Shown in pieces: positions 37,452-38,557 of a stretch of 38,557 nucleotides of DNA. Location: the NCBI GenBank assembly GCA_035555855.1, contig DATMGD010000001.1, positions 1-38,557 of the forward strand, in the 5' to 3' direction. This DNA comes from Palsa-892 sp035555855 (GTDB lineage: Bacteria > Pseudomonadota > Alphaproteobacteria > Rhizobiales > Xanthobacteraceae). The notes below the pieces were generated by a model. The model did no database searches. It was given only the letters and a program-made list of their open reading frames with translations, and was not told where the DNA came from. The stretch's first letter is position 1. Each line of letters starts with the position of its first letter. The position numbers were made by a program, and so were the translations under genes.

Positions 37452-37780
37452 AGACACTCTCCCATCTGAGCGGTTTGCTACGCAACAAAAACCGCTTCCC
37501 GCTTCTGTGCCGGCTCCGTCTTTTTGAAGGGTGACGGGTCTGGTTCTCTCGTTGGCGTGATATTTATTTCAGATTGTGTCATCCGTTCGGATCGATTGTG
37601 TCGCCATTGGGGAATTGCAAACGCGCGCGATTTTTTGTAATTCCGCTCTCGCGCTGCGAGGCGCACAACATCTTGCGAGTGATTCAAATTCGCGAAATCC
37701 GAAATGGCGGATTCGCTCGGTTTCAAAAATTTCTACCGCTTACCTGCATTCGTTGGCAGCGAGTGAGCAGAGAGGAAAAA
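37452..37780. other. Divergent control region between the TAXI gene and thrS
   Basis: 329 bases without a confident gene. It contains a large hairpin at 37611-37644 (GGAATTGCAAA with TTTGTAATTCC, one G-U pair, loop of 12 bases), which would lie in the thrS leader if transcription starts before it. TTGCAA (37615-37620) with TAATTC 17 bases on is a weak promoter-like pair. No T-box was recognised, as expected for a proteobacterium. AGAGGAAA precedes the thrS ATG. Confidence 0.5.
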
Positions 37781-38557
37781 ATGATCACGGTTACTTTTCC
37801 CGACGGCGCACGTCGAGAATTCGCTCCCGGCATTAGCGGTTTGGAAATCGCGAAAGGCATTTCGCCGTCACTGGCGAAGCGTACTGTCGCGATGACGCTC
37901 AATGGCGTGCTTTCCGATCTTACCGACAAGCTTGATCGCGACGTTTCGATCGAATTCGTCTCGCGTGACGACCCGCGCGCGCTCGAACTCATCCGTCATG
38001 ATACGGCGCATGTGCTCGCGGAAGCCGTTCAGTCACTGTGGCCGGGTACCCAGGTAACGATTGGGCCGGTGATCGAGAACGGTTTCTATTACGATTTCTT
38101 CCGCAACGAGCCGTTCACGCCCGAAGATTTCGCCGCAATCGAAAAAAGGATGCGCGAGATCATCGCCAAGGATGCGCCGTTCACCAAGGAAGTCTGGACG
38201 CGCGAGCAAGCGAAGAAAGTCTTCAAGGACAAGGGCGAGAACTTCAAGATCGAGCTGATCGACGCCATTCCGTCCGGCGAAGACCTCAAGATCTACAAGC
38301 AGGGCGAATGGTTCGATCTTTGCCGCGGGCCGCACATGACCTCGACCGGCAAGATCGGCAACGCCTTCAAGCTGATGAAGGTGGCCGGCGCCTATTGGCG
38401 CGGCGACTCCAACAACCCGATGCTGACCCGTATCTACGGCACGGCATGGGCCGATCAGAAGCAGTTGGAGCAATATCTTCACATGCTGGAAGAGGCCGAG
38501 AAGCGCGATCATCGCCGCCTCGGCCGCGAGATGAATCTCTATCACTTCCAGGAAGAA
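37781..38557 (+). CDS. thrS: Threonyl-tRNA synthetase, N-terminal part
   Basis: The first 259 residues of ThrRS; the gene runs off the right edge. Present are the TGS domain (1-61, MITVTFPDGARREF), the editing domain with the HxxxH zinc motif His73 and His77 (RHDTAHVLAEA) and Cys181/His185 (DLCRGPHM), and the start of the catalytic domain (YWRGDSNNPMLTRIYGTAW). The editing residues are intact, so serine misacylated onto tRNA-Thr should be cleared. The class II catalytic motifs lie beyond the window. Confidence 0.98.
   Translation, partial: MITVTFPDGARREFAPGISGLEIAKGISPSLAKRTVAMTLNGVLSDLTDKLDRDVSIEFVSRDDPRALELIRHDTAHVLAEAVQSLWPGTQVTIGPVIENGFYYDFFRNEPFTPEDFAAIEKRMREIIAKDAPFTKEVWTREQAKKVFKDKGENFKIELIDAIPSGEDLKIYKQGEWFDLCRGPHMTSTGKIGNAFKLMKVAGAYWRGDSNNPMLTRIYGTAWADQKQLEQYLHMLEEAEKRDHRRLGREMNLYHFQEE

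Noticed and set aside
37478..37726. Minus-strand frame of 82 residues upstream of the TAXI gene
   Set aside because: No ribosome binding site, mixed composition, and it lies where promoters are expected; a 34-residue inner frame starting MTQSEIN is also unsupported.
37452..37780. T-box riboswitch before thrS
   Set aside because: No T-box consensus AGGGUGGNACCGCG-like stretch; such elements are not expected in alphaproteobacteria.
1..38557. CRISPR arrays, insertion sequences, prophage, integrase or attachment sites
   Set aside because: No regularly spaced direct repeats, transposase, integrase or terminal inverted repeats were seen; tRNA-Leu shows no repeated 3' end nearby.

Overview
The window is GC-rich chromosomal DNA from an alphaproteobacterium, most likely a Hyphomicrobiales (Rhizobiales) member near the Bradyrhizobium/Xanthobacteraceae group. 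This is inferred from gene families typical of that order (Usg, DUF3126, BTLCP-type cysteine peptidase, PAS_5, tandem PilZ, TAXI solute-binding protein, NsrR beside DUF1971), from a CIRCE-controlled groESL, and from promoter motifs of the EcfG general stress sigma factor. No phage, transposon, insertion sequence, CRISPR array or rRNA was seen. It reads as core genome with accessory-flavoured small operons.

Layout. 1-2.4 kb: end of an AraC-type regulator, then groES-groEL (minus) behind a CIRCE operator. 2.6-3.6 kb: Usg protein and a secreted cysteine-containing protein. 3.7-8.5 kb (minus): five-gene run ATP-grasp, alpha-E, transglutaminase, Anbu proteasome-like protease, SDR. This is the most system-like locus here. 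8.6-10.1 kb: CinA-like molybdopterin-binding protein, a tiny Gly/Gln-rich protein and tRNA-Leu(UAA). 10.1-11.2 kb: NsrR-type regulator divergent from a small membrane protein and a YeaR-like DUF1971 protein, with an NsrR-like operator between them. 11.3-13.8 kb: large lipoprotein built from repeated modules. 13.8-16.3 kb: ArfB, then DUF47 - Pit phosphate transporter - DUF6494, with a PHO-box-like site over the promoter. 16.3-17.2 kb: three tiny genes with EcfG-type promoters. 17.2-21.7 kb: VWA-domain protein, copper P-type ATPase and divergent CsoR with a palindromic operator. 21.7-24.2 kb: FAD monooxygenase, CHCC zinc-finger protein and a membrane protein. 24.2-27.6 kb: alpha/beta hydrolase, CysE, duplicated DUF3126, DUF6949-like protein, gamma-carbonic anhydrase. 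27.7-30.1 kb (minus): BTLCP peptidase, double PilZ, PAS_5. 30.1-30.3 kb: probable small RNA with a strong terminator. 30.3-34.9 kb: rhomboid, CBS protein, patatin, HisI, FolE, NifU/SufU-like scaffold, YidD. 34.9-38.6 kb: Sel1-repeat membrane protein and TAXI solute-binding protein (minus), then the start of thrS.

How genes work together. The ATP-grasp/alpha-E/transglutaminase/Anbu cluster joins a predicted peptide-bond-forming enzyme to two predicted peptidases, suggesting synthesis and processing of a peptide or peptide tag. DUF47 and Pit form a phosphate-uptake unit. CopA and CsoR form a self-contained copper efflux switch. NsrR and the DUF1971 operon look like a nitric-oxide response unit. 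Several small proteins appear to be assigned to the general stress response. All start choices, operator calls and functional assignments come from reading the sequence and from family knowledge; no database search was run.
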